A DNA stretch of 44,179 nt. It comes from Polysphondylium violaceum. Lineage: Eukaryota; Evosea; Eumycetozoa; Dictyosteliales; Dictyosteliaceae. The stretch lies in NCBI GenBank assembly GCA_000277445.1, contig AJWJ01000154.1, positions 1 to 44,179 of the forward strand, in the 5' to 3' direction. Below the pieces are notes generated by a model. That model worked only from the letters and a program-made list of their open reading frames with translations, was not told where the DNA came from and did no database searches. Positions 10,930 to 22,652 of the stretch are shown in pieces (position 1 is the first letter of the stretch; each line of letters opens with the position of its first letter). Both the position numbers and the translations under genes were made by a program.

Positions 10930-12075
10930 ACATTTATAAATAATGTTTTCACCCCCCCACCGAAAAAATCACCTTACACAAAAAACGCGCACTTTTGCCC
11001 TATATTCTTAGTATTGATTCAGCAAAAAATTTGCGCAGACCAAGAAAAAAAAATTGAAAAAAAACACGAATTCGGTATGATTTTTTTTTTTATGAATTTT
11101 TTATTAATATCAACATCGCACAAGTGTTTTTTTTGATGCGAAAATGAATTAAGACCTTGGATGTGAAAAAATAAAAAATTAAAAAAATAAAAAAAAAAAA
11201 TTTAATGGTAGAATCCAACAAAAATAATTCAGTTTAAGCATACAATCACATCAAGTTTGTGTGTATGGATATTATCGACCCACTCCCACTCTCCTCCCAC
11301 TCCCCTCCCACTCCCCCTTCCTCTCCCAAATCGAGATAGCACTGTTCATAGTTTATCTCTGTGTGCCTAATTAATAGTCAATATATTATTATTTGCCTCT
11401 TTCTCTCTTCTCTATTGTAATCTAAGGGGGTAAGATTTGTATAAAAATAATTTAAATTTGTTTGTTTGTTTGTTTGTGTGTGAGGGTGTGATGATCATCA
11501 ACTCCTCATTTTTCAATGACCAATACTAAATCATCATCATAATCAATGTGGTTACTAAATATATCATTATTATTATTAAAATACAATAATATTGTTTTTT
11601 TACACACTCACCACACTTTTATTTTCAGTTTGTTCTTTTTTTTTTTAATGTGGTACTATCCTCAGTCATTGCAAATTATTTTTTTACAGGAATTTTTTTG
11701 AGGGGAAATAATTAAATTAATTTTAATTTTTTTCTTTTTTTTTAATTAATTATTTTAATTTATTTTCCATCACCATACACAGAGATGTATGCAAAGAAGA
11801 CAAATTTATAATAAAAATACTAACACCATCCCTCCTGCCCATCCACCTCACCTCTTCTCATCCCTTACCTATCATTAATTAAAACACACCCACCCCACCC
11901 ATACACATCATATATGCCTGCCACCGCACAACTAGTACTTTATTTATACATATAATTATTTAATATCATATCAAATTTTGTATATTTCTTGGTATTCTAA
12001 ATAATAATAGTAGTTAATAATAATAATAATAATAATAGTTATAGAAAGCGATCATTATAGAATATAGAATATAGA
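10930..12075. other. Intergenic region with C-rich promoter tracts
   Basis: About 1.1 kb with no supported exon. It contains a pyrimidine tract made of CTCCCACTCCC-type repeats (about 11278-11327), a second CACCCACCCCACCC tract (about 11886-11899), TTTG tetramer repeats (11459-11475) and AAT repeats before the start of the next gene. Dictyostelid promoters often carry C/G-rich boxes of this kind within AT-rich DNA, so a role in driving the gene at 12076 is possible. Confidence 0.5.
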
Positions 12076-15000
12076 ATGGACTCAAAATCTCATAGTTCCA
12101 GTTCAAGAAATGAAATGATATCACTCCCACCTCCACCTACACCTTCGCCTCCATTGGCTAATACTACTGCAGTTTTATATCAGACAGATGAAAGCGAAAT
12201 TATGAAAAGTCATAAAAAACAACAAATAGCTTATACTTTGTCACCAATACCACCACAATCAACATATCCAACAACTTCTCAATTTGGCCTTCATCGTAAT
12301 CTTCATTTTCAAGCACCTCTTCAACAACCACAACCACAGCTTCAACAACAAAAACAGTCACAAAATTTAGAACAAGATTTTGGTTTAGAAATGAAATCGT
12401 ACAAGAAAAGTAGTAGTAGTCTGAGTAATAATAGTATTAATAATATTAATCATAGTAGTAATAGTAGTGGTAGTAATAGTAACAATATTTATAACAATAG
12501 TCATAGTGAAGAATCAATTACTCGAGGTAATACAAATATATTAAAATATAAAAGTTCATCTGGTAAAAACCAAAGTGTTCCTATATCGATGTTGCAATCA
12601 CTATCATCTAAATCACCAACTTTGACCACTTCTTTCTCTTCTCCTGCCCTTTCCAGTGTGACACCACTTTCACCTACAAGAAGCATAGAAACTATTCAAT
12701 CACACCATAAATCCAGTTTGCAATTGCCAGACATTAAAAACGATGAAAAAGATTTAGATGCTCCTATCATTGGCTTACCAAAGATACCATTCTCTTCTGG
12801 TGGACCATCAAACCACGGTGCCATGGGTAGCAGCCAAGATGAAGGTAATATTAGGAAATACCATCCATATAATAAAGGTAGTTCTTCAAAATCTTCATCC
12901 ACTTTATCATCACCACCACCATCACCTTCTCCATCGCCACAATCTTCCCAACAACAAGCATCCAATAGTTATAATGATAATATACCAGTATCACCATCTG
13001 TATCTAAAAGTAAATCAAAGAGTAAATCACAGCAATCACAACAATCATCCCAACAATTATCACAGCAATATTCTCAACAATCTCAATCTCAACAAACTCA
13101 ATCCCAACAACAACAATCTCAACAATCTCAACAATCTCAACAATCACTACAGTCTCAATCTCAGCAGTCCCAATACCAACAATCACAACAATCATCTCAA
13201 GAATCAATTCAAATATCTTCATCACCACCTCAATTAACACGTTCTGATACTACATCTATCCTGCACTCTAAACATAGACCAGCTCGTACATGGTCAATGT
13301 CTGATATGGCCAAGTATGGGGCCGACCATTTTGATTTCCTAAACTACAACCTAGATAAAGATATCTCTCCAGACAATGCCCACAACAAGGATGAAACAAA
13401 CTTTTTGTTTTATAGAAAAGTATTGGCAGTTTTAATTGGTATCAAACCAAAATCTATTCTCTTTACCAACCAAATGGAATCATTTTTCAGTGGTTACTTT
13501 GTTCTCTTGGATGATAAATACCAACCCATCTATGAAGAGCCTAGTAGTGGGGGCAGCAGCAGCAGCAGCAGCAAGATTAGGGTAGGCGAAGAAGAAGGGG
13601 TGCCCTTGAGGTACAGCAAGTCCAAAGAGTTTGAAGGTGACAAACAAGTCAAACGTCTTGGTGATTTCAAAGACTTTAGATTGGGTTTCAGAATAATTAA
13701 GCAAGACACATCAAAGATTTATAAAGTTCCACTCTTTCAATTGCACATCAACCAAATCATTTTGCCCTGTCACTTGGAAAACAATGGTAGAAATAATACA
13801 AACAATGCCAACAGCTTTATGTTTCACAATGATCCACCCACCACTTGTACAAATATCCAAAATCAAAAATGGTTTTGGCACTTTATGTTGGAGAGTGTAA
13901 AGATCCTTATGCTCAGTTGTGAATGCAATGTCACACACAGTAGATTTTTAAAAGAAAGACATCTATTCACACCCACAGACGGTGAGATTGCCGAACACTA
14001 TTACAAAAACTTTGAACGTCAAAACACTGCCCCTAACCTCACCACTCCCGTGTCGCGTAGTAATTCAAAGTCTATAAATCCACCAACAACACAAAATACT
14101 TCCTCAACACAATTGTTGGAATACCATAACGCATTCCTAGCTGACTATCAGAAATCACAAGGTCAAATGCAAAAAACATTGGATTCTCATTCCCAATCAA
14201 TTGATTATCTCAAAGATGAATGTAAAAATATTAAATCTTCAATCTCTGACTTAACCAACACCATGATGAATGAGTTCCAAGGTATAAAACAACTCCTCAA
14301 CCATTTAGCTAGTTCAAGTAATAATAATAATAATAATAGTAATAGTAGTGCGAGTAGTAGTATTGGTAGTGGTATCAGTAGTAAGAATAGTAATATTAAT
14401 GGTGTTAGTATTGGCAGTAGAAGTAGCAATAACAGTAATAATAGTAACAATGGTAAGGGTGAAAGTGACTCTAGTGATAATGATAGTGGTAGTAGTAAAT
14501 ATCTAAATGCTAATAATAATGGTAGTAGTATAACGACTAATTTAAATAATTACGACAGAAGAAAAGAGCAAAAATCCTCCAGTGCTTTAAATACCACTTT
14601 ACCTCACAAAGAGATGCAAGGGGTAGTATCTATCCGACCAAGCTTAACCGCTCCTGCCACTGATACTCAGCAAAAAGAATTATCAAATTCAGACTCTATG
14701 GATTTTGAAAATAGTCAAATCTCTACTCAACAATCGACACCAACTAGTTCATTCACTAAATCTTTATCTTTACAATCATCTTTCTCATCTTCATCTTTAT
14801 CTTCACAATCTTTTTCTTCTTCTCCCCCCACCCCGCTCATTTACAAATCACCAACCAATCGTCATCATCAAATTGATTCTCTATCAAATGAGAATTTTTC
14901 AGAAGATCAATTATCATTATCAAGTGCAGTTTTTAAACGAACTCCCTTATCAATAAATCATAAAGATCAAAACATTACAAGTCCAACTCTAGGGTCATAT

Positions 15001-15572
15001 AATACTAATCAACAAAAACAATACACAACGCCATCATCATCATTGTCATCATGTACCAATTCAATTTTAGATTCTCAAAGCTCTACACCATCACTATCAC
15101 CATCACCAACACCAACACCAACACTAACACTCCTAACACCACCAATCAGTAATACACCGTTTCCCACTACTAATACCAGCACTATCACCACACATCAATC
15201 AAGCGATGATGAATCTGAATTGCTTTGGCGACAAAATCAGTTAAGAGATAAACATAGGAAAAAGGTATTAAATTTAAAAGACTCTGTTCTCAAAACTTTA
15301 AATCCAACAAAATTTTTAAAGAAAAGAGAAGAATACGTTAATGCCGTTCAGAAATTTAATGAAATATATGCTAATTCACCCAAAACGAAAATGCTAAAGA
15401 TTAACGATGATTTTCCTCAAACAACTCACGACGTTTTTGATTATTTCGAAAAACATAGTTTATCCACAAAAAAACTAACGCAAACCAAAAGGTAAGAGCA
15501 CTCTATTTTATTTTTTATTTTTCTTTTCCTATCCTAACCCGTTTTCTTTTTTATTGTTTAGATATAAAAATC

Positions 15573-15636
<64 letters not shown>

Positions 15637-15673
15637 TAATGATAATAATGGTACTGATCCCAAAATGGTCTGA
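12076..15673 (+). CDS. Large low-complexity dictyostelid protein with one conserved-looking core and a coiled coil
   Basis: Exon 12076-15491, a 70-bp intron (GTAAGA to TTTAG) and exon 15562-15673 give 1,175 residues. Residues 1 to about 395 are Ser/Pro/Gln/Asn-rich with KSKSKSKSQQSQQ-type runs. A complex core follows at about 400-640 (KVLAVLIGIKPKSILF, KVPLFQLHINQIILPCHL, WFWHFMLESVKILML). A probable coiled coil lies at about 680-745 (LDSHSQSIDYLKDECKNIKS), then Ser/Asn-rich sequence. A basic helical block (KTLNPTKFLKKREEYVNAV) comes near the end, and the last exon is mostly an Asn run. I recognise no family. The architecture suggests an intracellular regulatory or scaffold protein; there is no signal peptide or membrane segment. 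Confidence 0.85.
15575..15631 (+). repeat. (AAT)19 microsatellite coding for polyasparagine
   Basis: Nineteen uninterrupted AAT units lie in the last exon of the gene at 12076 and are read as Asn. Uninterrupted triplets of this length are prone to slippage, so copy number is likely to vary between strains. Confidence 0.9.
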
Positions 15674-15858
15674 AATGATAATGAAAAAACAATAAGTGTA
15701 AATAATGTAAATACAAAAAAAAAAAAAAAAAAAAAAAATTAAGCAAAGACTGGAAAAAGATATCTCTTTGTACAAATAAAATTTATTATTAAACAAACTA
15801 TATAAATATTTGATTTCTTTTCTACACAACCTTTTTTGATTTTTATACAAGACATTAT

Positions 15859-17386
15859 TTACAATGATATGGATGAGTTTGAACTACTTGGTGTGATCGA
15901 GGTGCTCTTTGTTGGTATTACTACTTTATTGTTGTGAACATCAAATCTTAACATTGCACGGATTGCTTTAAATTAAAAATGTTAGAGGTGCAAAAAAATA
16001 CATTATAGTGTAATAGTAATCATAATAATACATACGAGATCTACAAATAGGACATTTTATGCTAACGTTCCTCATAATCTCTGCACAATTGTGACAAAGA
16101 CAAAAGTGACGGCATGGAATTGCCAAAACATCTTTTAGTTCATTTAAGCATGCAACACATTCCCTATTTTCTTCTGAATAGTTTTCTAATCCATAGATAT
16201 CATGAACTATAAAGGATTTTTGATTCATCTATTATTATATTTATATTGAGAAAAAGAGTGTTAAGAATACAATTATGAGTATAACAAACACCAACCGATC
16301 TATCTATTATTTTACAAAATACATACAAATGTTTTTTGTTTCAAAGGTTTTAATGCCAATGTTTTATCATTACATTTTAATAGAGTCAAAAAAGTTAGTT
16401 GGCATTTCAATAATTTAGGTTCTTCTGTAGTTGTCGTAGTGGTAGTTGTAGTGGTTGTAGTTGTAGTTGTAGTGGGTGAGGTTGAGCTACTAGGTGTATT
16501 TTTAGCTACATCTGATTGACTTTGTTTTTCAAATGATTCTATTATTGTATCGTATTAGTGATTCTGAAAAAGAATAGTATCACATTAATAATACTTACTA
16601 GTTCTTATTGAAACTATAACAGGGTATATAGCCTTTTCAAAGTTACAATTTATAAGTTCAGATTCGACAAACTGTGATAAATCTATATAATTCTCAGATG
16701 TCAATTCAAAAACCTGATCCAATTCACCAGGGAATTCAAATGGTCCTAAATGAAGTTTAGATGAAATCCTAATATATAATGAATGAGATACTATTAGTTA
16801 TTATTGTTGTTATCGGCTTGTATATTATGATTATGTGTAATTACATTTCATTTGCATTTGAATTTTCATTTTCTGTACATATAAAATAGATATCTATAAG
16901 ACAAGGCTCCTCTGAATCAAACTTGAATGATAAATTATATATTCCCTGTGCATTTAAATCTGATGCTGTACTAGTTGTTGTAGTTGTAGTAGTTGTAGTA
17001 GTCGTTGTTGTAGTTGTAGTTTTATTACTATCTGTAGCATCATCTATTTTTTCTAAAGTAAAGGTGGGTTGTTGAGAGGGTATTTCATTATCACCTCCGC
17101 CACCATTACTATCTATTCTATCAAAGGTGATGCTCTCTTTATGGATATTTACAAGACTTTTTATGATATTTGTTGTATATATTTGGGGAAGAATCGAAGA
17201 TAACGAAGTGAGGGGTAACCCATCGACAGAGTTGTTTTGGGTAGCATTTCCTGCTTCAATATCTACGTTTGCATTGTTGTTGCTATTTTCATTGTTGCCA
17301 TAGTTACTATTAAACTGACGAATAAAATTGGAAAAGGAGGTATCCCCATTTTGGTTATTGTTTGGGCTAGTCAAGACAGAACCCAT
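15859..17386 (-). CDS. MGRN1/RNF157-type RING E3 ubiquitin ligase, 5 exons
   Basis: Exons 17386-16845, 16768-16599, 16538-16327, 16228-16036 and 15965-15859 join in phase to 407 residues. The N-terminus MGSVLTS fits an N-myristoylation signal, as in plant LOG2-type relatives. A conserved beta-rich domain follows (YNLSFKFDSEEPCLIDIYF, then KLHLGPFEFP and AIYPVIVSIRT) and ends with LALKPLKQKTF. Just before the RING is DIYGLEN, a MGRN1-family hallmark (EIYGIEN in human). The C3HC4 RING reads CVAC, CRHFCLCHNC, CPICRSPIRAML. The protein should transfer ubiquitin to membrane or endosomal targets. Thr runs in exons 1 and 3 and an Asn-rich N-terminus are local padding. Exon 3 uses the second AG (ending 16539), since the nearer CAG leads to a stop. 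Confidence 0.9.
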
Positions 17387-19025
17387 TTTCTATAAATATA
17401 TTGTTGTTGCTATTGCTATTGCTATTGCTGCTACTGTTGTGTTGCGTTGTTGTTAACAAAAATAGTAAAATGGTAAGATGGCAAGTATAATGTGATGTGT
17501 AAAGATGGGTACTTGTACAAATAAAGTAATGCTTGAAACAACAAAAATAAACTCTGTAATCTCTATATCGAGATTATGATACTGAATGAAAACTAGAAGC
17601 TGCTTTGAAAGTAAACTCCCCCTCAACCAAATTTCCACTAGCACCAGATTAGGACAAAATAATCTTGTAAACAGAGACACAACTACACAATGACAAGGCA
17701 ATCAATGGGCAGCGCAAATATTAATGAATTGATTCAATCAATTAATGAAAGGCAAAACCGTAAATTGAATGGATAGTTTCCTTTTATCTAAAGAATGAGA
17801 GATTACTAATAAAATTAATTAATGAAATGGGGGTGCAAAGGTGAAAATTTTTTATTATTTTTTTTATTATTTTTTTTTTTCAAAATATCAATTTGGCATG
17901 AGAATTCACACAGAGTCTCACACATTCTAAAAAACGGTAAAAAACCAAACTGTTTAGTAATCTCGCAAGGGTGTTAATTGTTTTTTTTTAAAAAAATCAT
18001 ATGATGATATACGATCACACTGATCAGATAAATCGATCTTTGGGCAGAGTAACCTTTTTTTAGTTTTGAGTTATTCATTATTACATCAATCGTCTCTGTT
18101 CTACCCATTTATACACTTCGCCCACCCCTACCATTCTTGCTTTGCACTTTTTTTTTTAAAAATTTTTTCTTTCATTGCTTTAATTGAGCGTGCTTGGGCA
18201 GATTTTGAAGATATTCAACAAACCAATACTTAAAAATAAAAAATATTGATAAAAATTTGTGAAAAATGAAAAAAAAGGGGGGGCTTTCACAAGGGACTTT
18301 TTTCATTGAGGAGATATTTATGAAAATTTTGTGTACTGTCATTGCGAATTGGTGAGAAGCGCAAACTACTCAACACATCAAATGGGTAGAGAGTGGGAAA
18401 ACCTCTCAAATATCCTTTTTCGTTATTTTTATTAAGGAAAAAAATTGGTTTGAAAAGATTTAACAAATCACCTCCCCAATATCATGTTGCACAGCAAATC
18501 TTTAAAAATTAGAGATACCAATAAGAAAATAGAAAAAAAACCATTATAATACAATTTAATATTATTTAAAATTTTATTTAATTCTTTATTTTTAAACTAT
18601 TATAAATAGAGTAAAAAGGCCACTTTATTCTATTTAGTTTAAGTTACTCTTTTATTTTTAGTTGATTGTGTGTTATTGTAGTCCACCTCTCACCCATTAG
18701 CCATATCTTTTCATTTCTCAGTATCCATTTTTTCAATTTTCAAAAAAAACAATACTAATCTCAACAGTTAACACTCACACACACACACACAAACACAATC
18801 TCAGATAAATATATTCCAAGTGTTATTTTTATACCAAAATCACATTACTGTGCTGTTTTTAGATCCATTTTTTCAACAATTTTGTTTAGGTTTTTTTTTT
18901 TTCTTATAATCATTTAAATCCCTAGTTTTGTTTTTAAACACAAACTTACATCCAATCAAATTATTTTTTTTCATTAATATCAATCAAAATTATTATATAT
19001 CACTTGTTTTTCACCAGACTCAATC
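17387..19025. other. Divergent promoter region
   Basis: A 1.6-kb spacer between the MGRN1-type gene (minus) and the oxygenase gene (plus). It holds many T/A tracts, a (CA)n run near 18776-18790 and pyrimidine-rich leader-like sequence up to 19025. Two short plus-strand frames (17586-17693 and 17705-17776) have protein-like composition but no other support. Confidence 0.5.
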
Positions 19026-20018
19026 ATGATTGAAATATCTACTATTTTATCTTATTTGCCAGGTTTTCTAATTTCTGTGTTTATTGTCTATTCCACTTAC
19101 AATTATTATCAAAGAAAGGTGGCCCAAAAAAAATGGGAAAAGAGATTTGAGGAATTGGATATCAAAAATAATGATCATGTCGATGAAATTATCAAACAAA
19201 TCGTTGGTTTTGATTTCCCCTTAGAGATGTTTTTGTCTTTAAATTTTGCCTTTTATAGAACTTTTTGTAGTCCAACCATTTCCAATGTTTACAAAAAGAC
19301 CGGTATAATTGCTGGAGATTGTGAAAAACGTGCCAATGATACAGATCTCCTCATGCACACATGGATGGATTATGGTGTTGATAGTGAAGAGGGAAAAGCT
19401 TCCATCAGCCACTTAAATAAAATCCATGGTCTCCACGCCAAGGTCACAAGAAATGTTGACTTTCTCTTTGTTCTTTGCTGTTTGGCTGCCGATGCATGTG
19501 ATTTCTGTGAGTCTTATGGATCAAGAAAAATCCAATATCGTGAACAATTGGCCATCTGGGAATTTTATAAAAGAGTTGGTGCTCGTATGTTGCTCAAAGA
19601 TATTCCAAACACTCTTGAAGACTGCAGAAAGTTTATTGAGTGCTACACTGAAGACAACAGACAATCACGTGTTAACCCCGACGGTGGAATGTTGACTGAA
19701 GCATTCACCAAGCTCGTCATCCATTGGTACTATGCCTTACCAGAATTTGTTTGTAGAATGGCTGTTAGCGTTTTAATTTATCAAATGAGTGAAACCTTCC
19801 ATCGTAAATTGGATCTCGCTAAACCAAAACCATGGGAATTTGCTCTTATCAATGGCGTTTTGAGTATCAGAAAGAATGTATTGAAAATCCTTCCACCAAG
19901 AACTGTCCCCTATAAAGTATCTGATGAAGTTATGAATGGATTCTATGGTTGTCCAGTTTCCAAAGAAACCTTATCTAAAGTTGGTCCAATTGACATGCTT
20001 GCCAAAATTTTGGATTAA
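19026..20018 (+). CDS. mpaB/latex-clearing-type oxygenase (DUF2236 family), membrane-anchored
   Basis: Single exon, 330 residues. A strong N-terminal membrane segment (residues about 8-25, LPGFLISVFIVYSTYNYY) is followed by an all-helical domain with the family signatures RANDTDLLMHTWMDYG and KIHGLHAKV; the His and Arg residues there fit heme coordination in this family. Downstream, PDGGMLTEAF and WYYALPEFVCRMAV continue the helical bundle. Relatives include the fungal ER-bound oxygenase MpaB and bacterial rubber oxygenase Lcp, which cleave isoprenoid chains or oxidise other substrates. The substrate here is unknown; location at the ER with the catalytic domain on one face is inferred from the anchor. 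The upstream region is pyrimidine-rich. Codons are strongly A/T-ending except for a C-rich middle, suggesting good expression. Confidence 0.82.
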   Translation: MIEISTILSYLPGFLISVFIVYSTYNYYQRKVAQKKWEKRFEELDIKNNDHVDEIIKQIVGFDFPLEMFLSLNFAFYRTFCSPTISNVYKKTGIIAGDCEKRANDTDLLMHTWMDYGVDSEEGKASISHLNKIHGLHAKVTRNVDFLFVLCCLAADACDFCESYGSRKIQYREQLAIWEFYKRVGARMLLKDIPNTLEDCRKFIECYTEDNRQSRVNPDGGMLTEAFTKLVIHWYYALPEFVCRMAVSVLIYQMSETFHRKLDLAKPKPWEFALINGVLSIRKNVLKILPPRTVPYKVSDEVMNGFYGCPVSKETLSKVGPIDMLAKILD

Positions 20019-20369
20019 ACATTTTAAATTAAATAACCAATGTCCAATGCGTCCGTCAATGTTTACAATAGATCATATTTTGATCTCTAAAATCAATAAT
20101 TCCGTACATGTACATTATTATTTTCCCAGATTAATTATTTTTTTAATTCATGATAATTTCTTTTAATTCACAAACAAAAACAAAAATGTATTTTTAATAA
20201 ATTGGTTAATTTAGCAATTTAATGTAATCATTTGTTTTGGTTTGGATCAAAATCTTCTTTTTGTAGAATATAATTCAATTGATTGAAAAAAAAAAAAAAA
20301 ACAAAAAAATACAACAAATGCTCGATTTTTACAAATTTGTCATGCTTTTCCTCAACGCATATGATTTAA
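20019..20369. other. Intergenic spacer
   Basis: A 351-bp AT-rich spacer between two plus-strand genes, with a poly-A tract near 20285-20300. No exon is supported. Confidence 0.5.
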
Positions 20370-21125
20370 ATGAATAAAAAGGATCCGATAGAAGAAGAGA
20401 TAAAAAGGGATGACCAGGATACCAATAGTAGTATAGATGAACAATCAGATCATGAGCAGGAATATGATACTGATAGTGATAATATAGAGGATTTTAGTAT
20501 GTATTGGTTTGTTTAGAATAGAAATAACGATTCAATTATTAATACTAATACTGACTACTACTACTTAGATAACCACACTCAAGAAGAAAGAGATGCATTA
20601 TTATTTGATGATAATGAAGATGAAGAAAATGAGGAATGGGTCAAAAAGAACTTTTCAAGATCAACAAATATTCATGAACAACCATCATTATCATCATCTG
20701 CGACTAAAACAAACAAAACAAGTAAAAAAGGTATGTATGTTTGCTAGAGTTAGGAATAGTAGCAGTAATATTAATATTTAAACATTACTATTATAGATAA
20801 AAAGTATGAAATCTATCTAAGTTGCCCTTGTTGTTTTACTCTGTTGTGTATTGATTGTCAGAAACATGATGTTTATAAAAACCAATATAGGGCAATGTTT
20901 ACAAAGAATTGTAGAGTTGATTTTAGTAATCGTTTAGTTTATAAAGATATAGAAAAGCCTAAAAGAGATAAAAACAATCAACAACAACAACAACATACTG
21001 AACAGGAACAAGGTGAAGAAATTGTAGAATACTATCATTCAGTTCTTTGTGCAATTTGTGATACTCAAGTTGGGGTGTTTGATAAAGATCATGTCTACCA
21101 TTTCTTTAATGTTTTTCCTTCCTAA
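20370..21125 (+). CDS. EAPP (E2F-associated phosphoprotein) homologue, 3 exons
   Basis: Exons 20370-20496, 20569-20730 and 20797-21125 join in phase (GTATGT donors) into 205 residues. The acidic N-terminus (EEEIKRDDQDTNSSIDEQ, EDEENEEWVKK) precedes the conserved Eapp C-terminal domain: LSCPCCFTLLCIDCQKH, YKNQYRAMF, then YYHSVLCAICDTQVGVFDKD and the terminal HFFNVFPS. The Cys pairs CPCC/CIDC and CAIC suggest zinc binding. Human EAPP is a nuclear protein that interacts with E2F factors; the family is conserved across eukaryotes and its wider role is unsettled. The acidic N-terminus and a Gln run (residues about 152-156) are poorly conserved regions. The start is the first ATG in frame with no upstream stop-free extension; a tiny upstream ATG frame (20361) stops at once. 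Confidence 0.9.
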
Positions 21126-21209
21126 CCATAACAATAACAATAATAAGATAAACATAAACAATTTGTATATATACATCATCAAAACATATTATGATTTGTG
21201 TATTTTAAT

Positions 21210-22256
21210 TTAATTTATTAGTTTTAAATAATCTTGTACTTGATCGGGATCAATATTGTATCGTTTTAAAATCAAATCTGAATCGCCTAAACTATCGATA
21301 TGCCATTTTGTAAAGATCAAGTTTTTTTCAAACTCAGAGAGATTACCATTCAACGCACCTTGAGCCTTTAGATAAGCCAATGTCATGGCTACACTAACAC
21401 TAACATTAAACGACTGAACCATGCCAGACATTGGCAAAAAAAATGTTTGATCACTCTTTTCTTTTAATTCGTTACTGACACCAACTACTTCATTTCCAAA
21501 TACCAATGCTATCTTTTCTTGTTCTCTGACTATATAATCATCATTACTACTATTACTATTGCTATTTATACTATTACTTTCAATTAAATATTTATTATAT
21601 ATCGATTCGGATAGATTTGCATCATTGTTATTGATACTATTGAATATTGATTTAAATTGGTTGGGTAGTTGATTGTAATTGTTTGATTGAAACACTAGTT
21701 TGTCAAATTGAAATGCTCGCTCTGTTAGATCAGACGTCCAAATAGAGTATCCTTTTTCTTTTAAATGATCTACACAGCTTGATACATTTGTGTGTTTGAC
21801 AACATTTACCCATTTCTCTGATCCCATAGAAACTGCATAGCCACCTTTATACAACGGTGAATCTGAGCTGCTATTATTATCTTGTATTTGCTGCTGTTGC
21901 TGTTGATCTATATAGTGTTGTTGTCTCGTCAAAGAGTTTATTGCTCGACTATTCACATTGTCGTTGGTCAATGCTTGAGAAGCTGTAAAATCTTGAAGAA
22001 AAGATCTATTTTCTATTAAATGTATATTATGAATCCCCATAGCATCACATGATCGCGTTATTGCAGATATATTGCCAGGATTTCCTACGTTTTCCAAGAC
22101 GATGGTGAATCTACTGGTTCTGTGTCGAATTGCGCTGTCCAACTTTGAATATCTTTTATCACCGATAAAAGGTCTGAGAGTGTGTCTAACTTTTGTTAAA
22201 TACTCTATCACATGACCATTGGAGTATATTTTCAGCAAATGATTTAGTTTATCCAT
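21210..22256 (-). CDS. SpoU/TrmH-family RNA 2'-O-ribose methyltransferase
   Basis: Single exon, 348 residues from the ATG at 22256. All three SPOUT motifs are visible: motif 1 LENVGNPGNISAITRSCDAM near residues 54-73, motif 2 IALVFGNEVVGVSNEL near 247-262, and motif 3 FFLPMSGMVQSFNVSVSVAM. These form the knotted S-adenosylmethionine site. Family members methylate ribose 2'-OH groups, for example G18 in tRNA or sites in rRNA. The region between motifs 1 and 2 is swollen by Gln and Asn/Ser runs (near residues 115-130 and 225-240), making it longer than bacterial TrmH (about 230 residues). Which RNA it modifies cannot be read from the sequence. No clear organelle targeting peptide is seen. Confidence 0.88.
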   Translation of the reverse strand: MDKLNHLLKIYSNGHVIEYLTKVRHTLRPFIGDKRYSKLDSAIRHRTSRFTIVLENVGNPGNISAITRSCDAMGIHNIHLIENRSFLQDFTASQALTNDNVNSRAINSLTRQQHYIDQQQQQQIQDNNSSSDSPLYKGGYAVSMGSEKWVNVVKHTNVSSCVDHLKEKGYSIWTSDLTERAFQFDKLVFQSNNYNQLPNQFKSIFNSINNNDANLSESIYNKYLIESNSINSNSNSSNDDYIVREQEKIALVFGNEVVGVSNELKEKSDQTFFLPMSGMVQSFNVSVSVAMTLAYLKAQGALNGNLSEFEKNLIFTKWHIDSLGDSDLILKRYNIDPDQVQDYLKLIN

Positions 22257-22652
22257 CGTCACACCTCACACCAAACATTCGTTCAATACAAAACGACACA
22301 ACCACAACGACAGAGGTGAATATTCTTTTTTTGTAAAAATTTGCAGAAAAAAAAAGAGGTCCATCACTCAAATGGACCTTCTTTCAAATTGTAATTTAAA
22401 TACATATCTCTTAAATCCTCTCCTTACAATTAATGCAATAAATGTAAGTATCTATACAATATAAAACTTTCAAATTTAATACATACTAATATATGTATTT
22501 TTTATTAGAATCGTAGTAGATGTTAGAGTTTTTTAAATAATAAAGTGGAGTTGGCCAACAGGGTATGAATGTACTTGATCCAATAAAAGGAGAGATTAAA
22601 AACTAACTTTAATACACCTTAGATTTCTCTGAACAAGAATCGAATTGTCACA
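22257..22652. promoter_or_regulatory. Divergent promoter region with a hairpin
   Basis: A 396-bp spacer between the methyltransferase gene (minus) and the small peptide gene (plus). It contains a perfect inverted repeat AGGTCCAT/ATGGACCT with a 7-base loop at 22357-22379 and a CAATAAAAGG motif about 75 bp before the peptide start that could act as a TATA-like element. Confidence 0.4.

Noticed and set aside
12758-13237. Long open frames in other phases and strands inside the low-complexity gene
   Set aside because: Shadows of CAA/TCA triplet repeats; the primary frame continues through them and is much longer.
17586-17776. Two short plus-strand frames of 35 and 23 codons with protein-like composition
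   Set aside because: They cannot be joined by a splice pair and have no further exons; chance frames in a 1.6-kb spacer are expected.
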